From the NCBI RefSeq assembly GCF_022095615.2, contig NZ_CP155559.1, positions 1,299,501 through 1,363,500 on the forward strand: a DNA stretch of 64,000 nt, given 5' to 3'. The stretch's first letter is position 1. The number at the start of each line of letters is the position of its first letter. The notes under the pieces are model-generated. The model was not told where the DNA came from. It saw only the letters and a program-made list of their open reading frames with translations, and ran no database searches. This DNA is from Bacillus thuringiensis (lineage in GTDB: Bacteria > Bacillota > Bacilli > Bacillales > Bacillaceae_G). The position numbers and the translations under genes were made by a program. This document shows, in pieces, positions 36,950 through 45,819 of this stretch.

Positions 36950-37723
36950 GTGCATGAGAAAATCGCAATCAAAACGATGACAGATTATCATTTGTATGAT
37001 TTTATGCGTTGTCCGCATAAATTTTATTTCCGTCATATAAAAAGAAGAGAACCTTCTTCATTTGAATGGCAACAAATCGCACAAATGATTGTGAATCGAA
37101 TTATTAATGAATATTACACACTACCTGCGGGCCAACAAACGAAAATCGTACTTTTAATATTAATAGAAAAGTATTGGAAAAAAGTAAGGGTTAATATGTT
37201 TGCTTCAAAGACGGAGTATTATATTGTGTTAGCGAAGTTAACGGATCACTTATTACAGTTTGTTGAAAGAGATGATAGTCAGACACCGCCGTTATTTTTA
37301 TATGAAAAATTTCAAACATATATGGAAGAGTTAGGTGTCCACATGTCATTGACATTAGAAGTTGGTGAGTGGAGTACTGAGTCGTTTGTAATTAAAAAGT
37401 ATGTTGTCGATGCGGATGAGGGAATGCTTGCTCTTTGCCAAAAGTTAATGACAGTATTCAGTTATAAAGCTTTCGGAATTCTTCCCGGAAAAATTGAAGT
37501 TATTAATTTAATAGAAGGAACTAAGTATGAGTACATTCCGAAACAGGAAGATGTTATAACTGGAATGGCTGATTTATCTAGAATGAAAGAAATGTTGCAA
37601 CAACCTGAGCATTATACAGAGCGTCATTTTCGTTCTGAGTGTATGAGTTGTGCGTTTCGTAGGGAATGCCAGGGGGAAGAAGTAAAGAAAGAAGCGAAGC
37701 AGAAGAAAAATATCGTACATTAA
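36950..37723 (+). CDS. PD-(D/E)XK-like protein with AddB/Cas4-type cysteines
   Basis: 257 residues from a GTG. N-terminal YDFMRCPHKFYFRHI resembles the start of RecB-family nuclease domains (AddB, Cas4), where this Cys and three C-terminal Cys hold a 4Fe-4S cluster; the C-terminal set is CMSCAFRREC, the same x2/x5 spacing as AddB. The nuclease centre looks eroded: the segment PGKIEVINLIEGTKYEY lines up with the usual IDxxxDYKTG, but the Asp and Lys are absent. Nuclease activity is doubtful. It follows the Fur-controlled flavodoxin by 24 nt and is probably co-transcribed. Confidence 0.6.
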   Translation: MHEKIAIKTMTDYHLYDFMRCPHKFYFRHIKRREPSSFEWQQIAQMIVNRIINEYYTLPAGQQTKIVLLILIEKYWKKVRVNMFASKTEYYIVLAKLTDHLLQFVERDDSQTPPLFLYEKFQTYMEELGVHMSLTLEVGEWSTESFVIKKYVVDADEGMLALCQKLMTVFSYKAFGILPGKIEVINLIEGTKYEYIPKQEDVITGMADLSRMKEMLQQPEHYTERHFRSECMSCAFRRECQGEEVKKEAKQKKNIVH

Positions 37724-37748
37724 AGGATGCAACTTTGCATCCTTTTTT
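37722..37748 (+). terminator. Terminator of the flavodoxin cluster
   Basis: AAAGGATGCAA / TTGCATCCTTT followed by T's. Confidence 0.85.
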
Positions 37749-37802
37749 ATTATTGACATGAAAAGCTTTTCATCATTTACCGTATATTTGTAGCAGATTT
37801 TA

Positions 37803-37958
37803 ATAAAGTGAAACTTTAATCAGTGGGGGGGTTCTTCATCCCCACTGATTATTAGTTGAACCAATCGGACTTTTATGGGCAGTTGATCCCCCGCCTAACT
37901 TCTTTGCTTTCGTTGAATTTGGAGGTGGGGGTCTTACTGCCCATTAAAGCGGGATAAA
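37803..37958 (+). repeat. bcr1-type repeat, copy 1
   Basis: 156 bp including a 5-bp direct duplication ATAAA (37803-37807 and 37954-37958). Internal short inverted repeats: ATCAGTGGGG / CCCCACTGAT and ATGGGCAGT / ACTGCCCAT. A close copy in the opposite orientation lies at 48667-48823. Length, TTTAT duplication and internal palindromes match what I recall of bcr1, a non-autonomous repeat of the B. cereus group. Confidence 0.85.
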
Positions 37959-37972
37959 GGGAGGAATAATCA

Positions 37973-38134
37973 ATGAACGATGAAACGAAAGTATTTCAAT
38001 GGTTAAAAGAACAGAATGCTCCTTTTGGAATTCAACTGCAAATTTTACAAGCATTTCAACTGTATCAAGTCATTGTTGAAATGGATAAAAAGTTAATGAT
38101 GTATGAGGAGAGAGAATATCGGAAGAGAATGTAA
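37973..38134 (+). CDS. Small hypothetical protein (53 aa) behind bcr1
   Basis: ATG 37973 preceded by GGGAGG at 8 nt; that RBS begins immediately after the bcr1 target duplication. Soluble, helical sequence (MNDETKVFQWLKEQNAPFGIQ..., ending MMYEEREYRKRM). No family recognised. bcr1 would form its 5' untranslated region if transcription comes from upstream. Confidence 0.6.
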   Translation: MNDETKVFQWLKEQNAPFGIQLQILQAFQLYQVIVEMDKKLMMYEEREYRKRM

Positions 38135-38136
38135 TC

Positions 38137-39039
38137 TCATCCCTGTAGTATTACTTTCAGTTGATCTGTACCTGTAATGAATTCGAGTTCATTCTCTGAC
38201 TCAAAGTTATAAATCATATTATGTAGTAAAGGACTGTATTGATAAAAGGTAGTAATGCGGTGAATGAGTAATGGATCATGATGAGAAATAAGTGTACTGT
38301 ACTGTTCATATACAGATGTAGTAAACTCACGTCCGAAATCATAATATAGCCCAGCAAAATCAAAAGCAGGATCGCCAATTTGAGCATCACCAAAATCGAT
38401 AACACCTGAAATGTTTTTGTTCTGCTTATTAAATAAAATATGATGATGTGTAAAATCAGCGTGAATAATTGTATTTTGAAAAATGGATGTATTGATACAT
38501 GTAAAGAAATTTTTGAATAAACGATTTAAAGATGATTTCTGGAACGAAGTAAGACTGTTAGTAACATACTGATTTAACTTAGTTTGTAGCTCTTTCCAGT
38601 AGGTAAGTGTTTTTTCTATAGGGAATCCTAATGTTTTCACACGTTTTAAAGGAATACTATGTAGAGCCGCAAGGAAAGTAGCTAATTGTGTAATAATTAT
38701 TTTCCATTCTTTTTCATCTAACTTCGCAACTATTTCTGTTGTTAACGGTTCACCATGAATGAGAGCATAGTAACTACAGAGGGGAATAGTATCAGTATCC
38801 TTTTTATAGAATAGGTGGTACTTTGGAACCTCAATTTCATGTAGTGAGTAAGAGAGAAGTGTGCATAGTTCTTTTTCTAACGGGATTCGCAGTGCATATT
38901 CCTGTTTTCGCGGAAAACGAAACAGTAGCTCATCATTTACTATAACTGCTACATTATCCCATCCTTCTTCATTTTGTTTATATGAATGTATAGAAAGATT
39001 AGGTAGAGCTTCTTTTATATATTGTTTGTAAGAGTCCAT
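38137..39039 (-). CDS. APH-family phosphotransferase
   Basis: 300 residues, kinase-like fold: WDNVAVIVNDELLFRFPRK (nucleotide loop, Lys), IIHADFTHHHILFN (catalytic Asp motif HxDxxxxH) and GVIDFGDAQIGDPAFDFAGL (metal-binding Asp). Family includes aminoglycoside phosphotransferases and small-molecule kinases; its substrate cannot be assigned, and resistance should not be assumed. Confidence 0.8.
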   Translation of the reverse strand: MDSYKQYIKEALPNLSIHSYKQNEEGWDNVAVIVNDELLFRFPRKQEYALRIPLEKELCTLLSYSLHEIEVPKYHLFYKKDTDTIPLCSYYALIHGEPLTTEIVAKLDEKEWKIIITQLATFLAALHSIPLKRVKTLGFPIEKTLTYWKELQTKLNQYVTNSLTSFQKSSLNRLFKNFFTCINTSIFQNTIIHADFTHHHILFNKQNKNISGVIDFGDAQIGDPAFDFAGLYYDFGREFTTSVYEQYSTLISHHDPLLIHRITTFYQYSPLLHNMIYNFESENELEFITGTDQLKVILQG

Positions 39040-39122
39040 AATTGTTCCTCGTTTCTGAATTAAGTTATTCCACTTTATGATATCAGAATTTTCTTTCTAT
39101 ATGTTAAAATATAACTATCATT

Positions 39123-39641
39123 ATGAAGAAGGGCGGGAGTATTACGAAGAAAAGACTATTCATCATTTCTCTATGTATTGCTTTTGGATTGTTTTGGTCA
39201 TATAAAGAAGAGGTTTTTGCTAGCTTTAAACCGATTGATCAGTACGGGTTAAAAAAGGAATTAAAGAATAAAAGTATAGAAACTTTAACTCATAATGAAA
39301 TGAAAAAGGTAGGAGAACATTTTGTGACAGAGCAATTATCAGTGTTTGAGCTTCATAATAAAGAAGATGTGAAACGAAAAGGTGAAGAAATATTTTTAAA
39401 TAGAGGATATGAACAATTAATAGGAAATTATTATCCAAATCGTTTTCGGGATTTAGAGTATAGGTTTACAAACGAGGAGATACGTGAAGTGACGGATGAA
39501 AGTTTTCTCTATCAAACTGTAGCGTACGTTGCGGGTACTGAAAATGGTAAGAGAAGCGAAATGAAATTGAATTATGAAATGAAAATTGTAAAAGTTAATA
39601 ATATATTTAAGGTGTTAGAACAAAAGCAGTATGTACAATAA
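39123..39641 (+). CDS. Hypothetical membrane-anchored or secreted protein
   Basis: 172 residues with an N-terminal signal/anchor (KKRLFIISLCIAFGLFWSY) and a charged extracytoplasmic domain (EVFASFKPIDQYGLKKELKNK...). Similar in kind to DUF3993 proteins of Bacillus, not certain. ATG 39123; its RBS is weak. Divergent from the phosphotransferase gene. Confidence 0.65.
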   Translation: MKKGGSITKKRLFIISLCIAFGLFWSYKEEVFASFKPIDQYGLKKELKNKSIETLTHNEMKKVGEHFVTEQLSVFELHNKEDVKRKGEEIFLNRGYEQLIGNYYPNRFRDLEYRFTNEEIREVTDESFLYQTVAYVAGTENGKRSEMKLNYEMKIVKVNNIFKVLEQKQYVQ

Positions 39642-39677
39642 AGTGAAACATGAATGAGTACCACAAATAGCCGATAA

Positions 39678-39710
39678 AAAAATCCCCCAGTTCTTTGAGG
39701 GATTTTAAAG
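39678..39710. terminator. Bidirectional terminator
   Basis: AAAATCCCCCA / TGAGGGATTTT (one mismatch) between converging genes; the leftward small gene ends inside it. Confidence 0.75.
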
Positions 39711-39854
39711 GTTTTCATTTTGCTGACCAAGTTCTTTTTGAGCAATGTATAAATTTCCTTGTTCGACTTGTTTCTGAGTAAGAACAGAATCACCTGCATA
39801 TCCTTTTTCTGTTTTTACAGTTCTTTTCGTACGATTGGAATTTTGTTTCTTCAT
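39705..39854 (-). CDS. Small hydrophilic hypothetical protein (49 aa)
   Basis: ATG at 39854, AAGGTG about 9 nt upstream. Sequence MKKQNSNRTKRTVKTEKGYA then GDSVLTQKQVEQGNLYIAQK...: basic head and Gln-rich tail, no TM. Not recognised; the composition recalls small spore proteins but that is only an impression. Confidence 0.55.
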   Translation of the reverse strand: MKKQNSNRTKRTVKTEKGYAGDSVLTQKQVEQGNLYIAQKELGQQNENL

Positions 39855-39872
39855 ATAATATGTCACCTTTCC

Positions 39873-40046
39873 TTAAAAATAAACAAAAATGATAAGCACA
39901 AGTAGTATAGCAGCGAAAATGGTAATACCCATTAAAAAAGAAGTATTTTTATTTTTAGGTGGCTTATGTATATCTTGTCGATATCCAGGTGAAATTTCGG
40001 GGGCGAATTCTTCATCGAATGATTGCTTTTTTTCTTTTTCGTCCAT
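39873..40046 (-). CDS. Small single-TM protein (57 aa)
   Basis: ATG at 40046 with AAAGGTGG upstream. Acidic/basic N-terminal half (MDEKEKKQSFDEEFAPEISP...) and a C-terminal TM (FLMGITIFAAILLVLIIFVY). Same strand as the 49-aa gene, 18 nt upstream of it, so the two probably form one transcript. Confidence 0.6.
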   Translation of the reverse strand: MDEKEKKQSFDEEFAPEISPGYRQDIHKPPKNKNTSFLMGITIFAAILLVLIIFVYF

Positions 40047-40116
40047 ATGTATCCACCTTTCTTTTTCATTATGTTATACGTCCAAAGAAAAAATATACAT
40101 AAATAAAACCGCTGCT

Positions 40117-41481
40117 CTATCGTGAGTAGCGGTTTTCTATTGTATATTTTCTTTGAACTTGAAAGAGACGGACAAGAAGGAAGATAGCGCCAAATGCTAG
40201 ACCGATGATAAGACCAATCCAATATCCTTTTGCTGCCCAATCAGTGTAAGTTGCTAATATGTAGCCGAGAGGCAGACCTATTACCCAATAAGCGATTAAT
40301 GTCATAATTAAGGAAACATTTACGTCTTTATAACCACGTAGTGCCCCTTGTACAGGAGTTGCAATTGCATCTGAAATTTGAAATAAAATCGCAAATATAA
40401 GAAATTCTTTTGCTAAATGATGAACTTGTATATCTGTTGTATAAATAGAAGCAATTTCATCATCGAAGAAGTAGAGAAGAATTGAATATAATAGGGCGAA
40501 TGCAAGTGCTAAGCCAATCCCGATAAATCCATATTGTCTTGCGTTATTATATCGTTTTGCTCCAACTTCGAATCCAACAGCGATGGTCATTGCCATTGCT
40601 AAACTTAAAGGAGTCATATATAACAAGGAAGCGAAGTTCATAGCTGCTTGATGAGCTGCAATTGTTGTCGTACTAAAATTACTCATCATAAGTGTTACTG
40701 CAGCAAAAATACTCGTTTCAAAAAAGATAGCAAATCCGATAGGGACGCCAAGTTTTAAGAATTCAGTCCAACTTGAAAGAGAAGGACGATATAATTGTTT
40801 AAAGATATTGAAAGATGCGAAAGGCTCTTTCGTACGAATAATAATAACGGTAATAATTAAAATGCACCAATAGGTTGCTGCAGAAGCAATTGCCGCTCCG
40901 ACACCACCGAGTTTTGGAAAACCGAAATGACCGAAAATTAATACATAATTTAATACTACGTTAATTGGTAATGATAGTAATGTAATAATCATCGTTGTGC
41001 GAGTTTTTCCTAATGCATCAATAAACCCACGTAAAACAGTGTAAGTAAATAAAGGGACAATTCCAACTGCAATAATACTTAAAAATTGTGCCGCAATACG
41101 TTCCACAGGTTCTTCTAGGCGCATGCCGTTTAAAATAGGTGAAACAGCGAAGAAACCGATAAGGGTGACCACAAAACTAGCACAAATTGCTAAATATACT
41201 GCTTGTATGACAACTTGGGGAACATCCTCTTTTTTCTTTGATCCAACGAGCTGCGCAACAATTGGAGTAGTAGCCATTAAAATTCCTGTTAATCCGGTAC
41301 TAACGGGAAGCCATATACTCGTTCCGATAGCAACACCTGCTAAATCAATAGGACTCGCGTGCCCTGACATTGTCGTATCAAAAAAGCTCATTGCAAATAA
41401 TGACATTTGCGTTACGAAAATCGGAAAAAATAGTAATACAAATTGCTTGAATTTTTGTGAGAATGAAGTAGTTTCTTTCAT
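40117..41481 (-). CDS. MATE family efflux transporter
   Basis: 454 residues from the ATG at 41481 (AAAGGGG upstream), twelve hydrophobic segments in two related halves. Family signatures: [21 protein letters not shown] in half one and [10 protein letters not shown] / [13 protein letters not shown] in half two. Na+ or H+ coupled export of cationic compounds; NorM-like. Its terminator (AAAACCGCT / AGCGGTTTT, 40106-40137) overlaps the stop. Confidence 0.92.
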   Translation of the reverse strand: MKETTSFSQKFKQFVLLFFPIFVTQMSLFAMSFFDTTMSGHASPIDLAGVAIGTSIWLPVSTGLTGILMATTPIVAQLVGSKKKEDVPQVVIQAVYLAICASFVVTLIGFFAVSPILNGMRLEEPVERIAAQFLSIIAVGIVPLFTYTVLRGFIDALGKTRTTMIITLLSLPINVVLNYVLIFGHFGFPKLGGVGAAIASAATYWCILIITVIIIRTKEPFASFNIFKQLYRPSLSSWTEFLKLGVPIGFAIFFETSIFAAVTLMMSNFSTTTIAAHQAAMNFASLLYMTPLSLAMAMTIAVGFEVGAKRYNNARQYGFIGIGLALAFALLYSILLYFFDDEIASIYTTDIQVHHLAKEFLIFAILFQISDAIATPVQGALRGYKDVNVSLIMTLIAYWVIGLPLGYILATYTDWAAKGYWIGLIIGLAFGAIFLLVRLFQVQRKYTIENRYSR

Positions 41482-41661
41482 AAAATCCCCTTTCCGCATA
41501 AAAGCAAACCCTCACTATCATACAATTTAATTAAAAAATAGAAAAGAAATACGCGCCTAGAACATATGGAATCGATAAAAAAAGGATGCACTTTGAAAAG
41601 GGATAAGGTATTATGATAAGGTGTGAAAAATTACATATTCGTTATTAAGGAGGCACTACTC

Positions 41662-42456
41662 GTGGCTGATTGGTTAATTGGAATAATCATGGGTGCTGTT
41701 GAAGGTTTAACAGAGTTTTTACCAGTTTCATCAACAGGACATATGATTTTAACAGGTCATTTACTTGGATTTGACGACGAGAGAGCGAAAGTTTTCGAAG
41801 TTGTTATTCAATTGGGATCGATTTTAGCAGTTGTTGTTATATTTTGGAAGCGCCTGTGGTCTTTAGTAGGTATAGGGAAAGTAACAGACGGACCATCGTT
41901 AAATTTATTACATATTATTATCGGGATGATTCCTGCCGGCGTACTTGGCGTATTGTTCCATAGTGCGATTAAAGAAGTTTTATTTGGGCCAGGCCCAGTT
42001 GTCATCAGTTTAGTGGCTGGTGGTATTTTAATGATTGTTGCTGAGAAGTTTTCGAAACCAAGTACAGCAAGAACATTAGATGAAATCACATATAAGCAAG
42101 CTTTTACAATTGGAATGTTCCAATGTTTAGCGCTTTGGCCAGGATTTTCTCGTTCTGGTTCTACAATAAGTGGTGGTTTATTAGCTCGCGTGTCACATAC
42201 AGCGGCGGCTGAATATACATTTATTTTAGCAGTACCAATGATGGTAGCTGCAAGTGGTTTAGATTTAATTAAAAGCTGGGATATTTTAAGTACGGCTGAT
42301 ATCCCGTTATTTGCAACAGGATTTATTACAGCATTCGTTGTTGCGATGCTTGCAATTGTTTCATTCTTAAAATTATTAGCTCGTGTAAAACTAACACCGT
42401 TCGCTTACTACCGTTTCATTTTAGCTGCGGTATTCTATTTCTTCTTCATTATGTAA
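41662..42456 (+). CDS. uppP: Undecaprenyl-diphosphatase UppP (BacA)
   Basis: 264 residues from a GTG with AAGGAGG 7 nt upstream; the longer frame to 41623 has no RBS. Conserved [20 protein letters not shown] and [26 protein letters not shown] contain the catalytic Glu/His/Ser/Arg. Recycles undecaprenyl pyrophosphate for cell-wall synthesis; extra copies give bacitracin tolerance. Confidence 0.95.
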   Translation: MADWLIGIIMGAVEGLTEFLPVSSTGHMILTGHLLGFDDERAKVFEVVIQLGSILAVVVIFWKRLWSLVGIGKVTDGPSLNLLHIIIGMIPAGVLGVLFHSAIKEVLFGPGPVVISLVAGGILMIVAEKFSKPSTARTLDEITYKQAFTIGMFQCLALWPGFSRSGSTISGGLLARVSHTAAAEYTFILAVPMMVAASGLDLIKSWDILSTADIPLFATGFITAFVVAMLAIVSFLKLLARVKLTPFAYYRFILAAVFYFFFIM

Positions 42457-42457
42457 T

Positions 42458-42487
42458 AAAAAAACTGCCGAGTTCGGCAGTTTTTTT
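42458..42487. terminator. Bidirectional terminator
   Basis: AAAAAAACTGCCGA / TCGGCAGTTTTTTT. Confidence 0.9.
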
Positions 42488-43040
42488 ATTTTACTACTTT
42501 TTCCATCATGCTTTCCATTACATGTTCCCAAAGAGAAGTATCATCAGCTAATGTAGCACGGAAATTAGCGTACATTTCTTTTTGTTTCTCTTCGAATGTT
42601 GGATCTTCTTTTTCAGGCAATGTAGCGCGCATTGAAGTTACTAACTCTTGTACTTTCGGAGCACGTGGTCCCCAAACGGCTTGTTCATTTCCATCTTTAT
42701 CAATGAAAATAAAGATTGGAATGGCACGTGCTGTTCCATTTGTTAAATATTGATCCATTAATTCTAAGTTTTCATCGCGAATTAATAATCTCATATCAAT
42801 ATTTGCAACTTCAGAAATTCGTTTCATAACAGGTACGCATAAAAGAGCGTCACCACACCAATCAGCTGTTAATACGATAACACGCCAGCCATCATTTTGG
42901 CGTTCTTCTAATACAGGAAGTAATTCATTTGGAATTAAAAAGTTATTGTAAATGTGCAGTAGCTCGTATTGATTTACTTTCATTTCATTCACATATGTAT
43001 CAAAGGACATACCTTTATCAGCCCATTGTTGTAAGTTCAT
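42486..43040 (-). CDS. Thioredoxin family protein with monothiol-like site
   Basis: 184 residues from the ATG at 43040 (GAGGTG upstream). Thioredoxin-like core: VIVLTADWCGDALLCVPVMKRI and RAIPIFIFIDKDGNE (cis-Pro). The usual CxxC is CGDA, so the resolving Cys is missing, although another Cys lies three residues later. Typical of the Bacillus thioredoxin_9-like group; partner unknown. Confidence 0.82.
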   Translation of the reverse strand: MNLQQWADKGMSFDTYVNEMKVNQYELLHIYNNFLIPNELLPVLEERQNDGWRVIVLTADWCGDALLCVPVMKRISEVANIDMRLLIRDENLELMDQYLTNGTARAIPIFIFIDKDGNEQAVWGPRAPKVQELVTSMRATLPEKEDPTFEEKQKEMYANFRATLADDTSLWEHVMESMMEKVVK

Positions 43041-43106
43041 AAGTAACACCTCTTTAGTATGATTTGTTTTCATTGTACCAATTTTTATATAGAAAAGCTT
43101 GTATTC

Positions 43107-43538
43107 TTACTCTTTCTTGTCACTTAATAATTGATTTAATAGGAAAAGGAATAGTACGACACATAATTCAGTAAGATTGGACAGTTGTACGCTTTCTATC
43201 CAATCATCGGCAGTATGAATGACGAACCAATCTAGCGTAATTTCAATGATTGAGAGTAGGGCGATTGAGAGCCAATTGGGCATACTTGTCATCATTGGAT
43301 ATAGGAGCACTTTAAAGAAAGTGAATATAAAATGTGTAATACCATCTAATAAAAGAATAAGTAAAAAAAAGAGTAGTAGTGCTGTTCTTGATGAATATTC
43401 TATACCTGTAATTTGAAAGATTCCTACATATACAAAGAATATAAATGCAAAGAATATAATGAGAATAAGAATAACAACACTAATAATAATAGTCTTATCT
43501 TTTAGGTTAAGATTAGAAAATTTGTCTTCTTCACTCAC
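43107..43538 (-). CDS. YrvL-like membrane protein
   Basis: 143 residues from a GTG 8 nt after AAGGAG; the frame extends further but without an RBS. Four hydrophobic segments, with FFVYVGIFQITGIEYSSRTALLLFFLLILLLDG and IEITLDWFVIHTADDWI resembling the YrvL regulatory membrane protein of B. subtilis. Role here unknown. Confidence 0.65.
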   Translation of the reverse strand: MSEEDKFSNLNLKDKTIIISVVILILIIFFAFIFFVYVGIFQITGIEYSSRTALLLFFLLILLLDGITHFIFTFFKVLLYPMMTSMPNWLSIALLSIIEITLDWFVIHTADDWIESVQLSNLTELCVVLFLFLLNQLLSDKKE

Positions 43539-43701
43539 TACCCCAACTCCTTTTTTCTGGAAATTCAATTTTATTGTATCATGAAACATATATTAAAAAA
43601 CTACGAATTATGGGAAAATAAGGTGACAAAAAGTAAGATTTCATGTAAAATTATTAATAAGGTTTTTATTTAACTAAATGAAATAAAAGGGGCTGTCAAA
43701 G

Positions 43702-44121
43702 TTGTCTCAAAATCGAGAGCAATTAATGGAAGAACTATCGACAAATGTTTTTGCTATGTTCCGCACGTTGCGTAATGATATCGGAAAAATATTTGGTGGT
43801 TACATACCGTGGAATGAGTTCATCGTCCTTAGAATATTGAATCGTACGAATAAAGAAATGGTATCACGTGTAGCGAATGAGTTAAATGTGTCGAATAGTC
43901 ATATTACAGCTGTTACAGAAAAATTAATTAATAAAGGTTTTGTAACTCGTTCGCGTTCTACGTCAGATCGCCGAGTTGTATATTTGGAGATTACAGAACA
44001 AGGGAAAGATTTAGTTTCGAAAATGGAAGGTGCAAAAAAACAATATTTACAAGAAAGATTCTCTACACTTTCAGAAGAAGAAATGAATATAATGATATCA
44101 ATTTCTCAAAAACTTATTTAA
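43702..44121 (+). CDS. MarR family transcriptional regulator
   Basis: 139 residues from a TTG with AAAAGGGG upstream. Winged helix: WNEFIVLRILNRTNKEMVSRVANELNVSNSHITAVTEKLINKGFVTRSRSTSDRRVVYLEIT across residues ~34-96, with the DRR wing. No obvious ligand or sensing Cys. Transcribed alone, so the target is unclear. Confidence 0.88.
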   Translation: MSQNREQLMEELSTNVFAMFRTLRNDIGKIFGGYIPWNEFIVLRILNRTNKEMVSRVANELNVSNSHITAVTEKLINKGFVTRSRSTSDRRVVYLEITEQGKDLVSKMEGAKKQYLQERFSTLSEEEMNIMISISQKLI

Positions 44122-44159
44122 TTCACTACAAGCGAGAAAACGCTTACGTAGTGAAGGAG

Positions 44160-44192
44160 AAGGCCTTCCTTATATGAGGAAGGTCTTCTTTC
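44160..44192 (+). terminator. Terminator after the MarR gene
   Basis: GAAGGCCTTCCT / AGGAAGGTCTTC (one G-U) followed by TTTC. Confidence 0.7.
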
Positions 44193-44258
44193 GTATGTAA
44201 AAGATTATAAAAAAGAAAATATGTAACATACTACTAGTAAAGGAAAGGGGGCAGAAAT

Positions 44259-44414
44259 ATGACAAATCGAAATGGTAGTAAAGGGAGCGGAAATCAAGGC
44301 TCACCGAAATCAGGGCAATTTCAGCAAGAGTTTAGTGCTGAATTTGAGACTGGAAATGATAACAAAGGAAAAGAATATCGTTCGAAAAAAGGAAGTAAAT
44401 CAAAAAAGGAGTGA
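44259..44414 (+). CDS. Small hydrophilic protein (51 aa)
   Basis: ATG 44259 with AAAGGGGG 7 nt upstream. Rich in Gly, Ser, Lys, Gln, Asn (MTNRNGSKGSGNQGSPKSGQ...FQQEFSAEFETGN); no TM, no Cys. EFSAEFETG faintly recalls the EFATET repeat of gamma-type small acid-soluble spore proteins, but length and repeat number differ. Own promoter and terminator expected. Confidence 0.6.
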   Translation: MTNRNGSKGSGNQGSPKSGQFQQEFSAEFETGNDNKGKEYRSKKGSKSKKE

Positions 44415-44434
44415 AAATAATTCACTCCTTTTTT
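44402..44434. terminator. Bidirectional terminator
   Basis: AAAAAAGGAGTGAA / TTCACTCCTTTTTT with loop AATAA. Confidence 0.88.
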
Positions 44435-44437
44435 GAT

Positions 44438-45673
44438 TTAAGATGCTGCAGATTGATCCGTATTATATTTTTCTTCTGATTTTGCGACAATCATTGCGCA
44501 AATTGCATCACCAGAAATGTTTACAGCTGTTCTAGACATATCTAGAATACGGTCAATACCGATAATTAAAGCGATACCTTCTACTGGTAGGTTTACTTGA
44601 TTTAAAACCATTGTCAGCATTACAAGTCCAACACCTGGTACACCAGCAGTACCGATACTAGCTAGTACAGCAGTTAATACGACGACAGCTAATTGGGACA
44701 TAGTAAGCTCAACTCCGTATACTTGAGCGATAAACACAGTTGCTACACCTTGCATAATGGCAGTACCATCCATATTAATCGTTGCACCTAGTGGTTGTAC
44801 AAAAGAACTTATCGCTTTTGGAACGCCAAGTTTTTCTTGTGCTGTTTTCATTGCAAACGGAAGAGATGCATTAGAGCTAGATGTACTAAATCCAATTGCC
44901 ATTACTGGTCCGAAATGTTTAAAGAAACGGACAATGCTTTCTTTTGCTAATACCTTTAATAATCCGCCATAGACGAAGACGCCGTGAATAATAAGTACTA
45001 GCATAACGACAATCATATACTTGAACATCGCAGCGACGCCTGCAAGCCCCATTTTACCAACGGATGAAGCGAGCAATCCAAATGTTCCGATTGGAGCTAA
45101 TTTCATAACGAGATTAACAAGATACATCATTAATTCGTTGCCCTGTTCAAGTAATGAATGGATACCTTGAACTCGTTTTCCTAAAACAGCTATACCGAGT
45201 CCAATCAATGCGGCAAAGGCAATAATTTGTAACATGTTTCCATCGGCCATAGCTTGTGCTGGATTATCTGGCACAATATTTAGCAATGTATCGACGAAAG
45301 ATGTTTCTGTTTTTGCCCCTTCATATTTAAGCCCTTCGGTTTTAAAGTTACCGCCAGATCCTGGTTTTATGATCAGTGCAAATGTCACTGCAATTGAGAT
45401 GGCAACAGCTGTAGTTACAAGGAAGAATGAAATTGATTTTAAACCAATTCTCCCGAGTTGTTTCGGATCGCCAAGCCCAGCAGCCCCGAGCACGATAGAG
45501 ATGAACACAACAGGAACAACTAGCATTTTAATGAGGCGAATAAACAATTGACCGAGTGGATTGAACACATATTGATTTAATGGTTCAAAAATAGATGGTG
45601 CAGCTAAATTTAAAGTGAGTCCGACAACTAAACCGAGAAATAGTGCAAGTAAGATTGCTTTTGTTTGTTTCAA
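44438..45673 (-). CDS. Dicarboxylate/amino acid:cation symporter (DAACS, GltP-like)
   Basis: 411 residues from a TTG 7 nt after GGGAGGG. Hallmarks: serine-rich hairpin GFSTSSSNASLPFAMKTA, NMDGTAIMQGVATVF and the C-terminal IDRILDMSRTAVNISGD. Takes up glutamate/aspartate or C4-dicarboxylates with Na+ or H+. TACAAT on the minus strand (45720-45715) is a likely -10, and AATTTTCTGAATTCT at 45745-45759 is a weak CodY-like site upstream of it. Confidence 0.92.
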   Translation of the reverse strand: MKQTKAILLALFLGLVVGLTLNLAAPSIFEPLNQYVFNPLGQLFIRLIKMLVVPVVFISIVLGAAGLGDPKQLGRIGLKSISFFLVTTAVAISIAVTFALIIKPGSGGNFKTEGLKYEGAKTETSFVDTLLNIVPDNPAQAMADGNMLQIIAFAALIGLGIAVLGKRVQGIHSLLEQGNELMMYLVNLVMKLAPIGTFGLLASSVGKMGLAGVAAMFKYMIVVMLVLIIHGVFVYGGLLKVLAKESIVRFFKHFGPVMAIGFSTSSSNASLPFAMKTAQEKLGVPKAISSFVQPLGATINMDGTAIMQGVATVFIAQVYGVELTMSQLAVVVLTAVLASIGTAGVPGVGLVMLTMVLNQVNLPVEGIALIIGIDRILDMSRTAVNISGDAICAMIVAKSEEKYNTDQSAAS

Positions 45674-45819
45674 AAAATCCCTCCCTTATTTTTGTGAAAT
45701 TGTTTTCTACATTAATTGTAACGAAAAAACTCTTATTTTGACAGAATTTTCTGAATTCTTTGTATGAAAATATCTATTTTAATGTAGAGAGAGTTAAGTT
45801 TTGTATTAAAAACAAAATA

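Noticed and set aside
38137..39039. Aminoglycoside resistance gene
   Set aside because: Only the general APH fold is evident; no closeness to a named resistance enzyme can be claimed from motifs.
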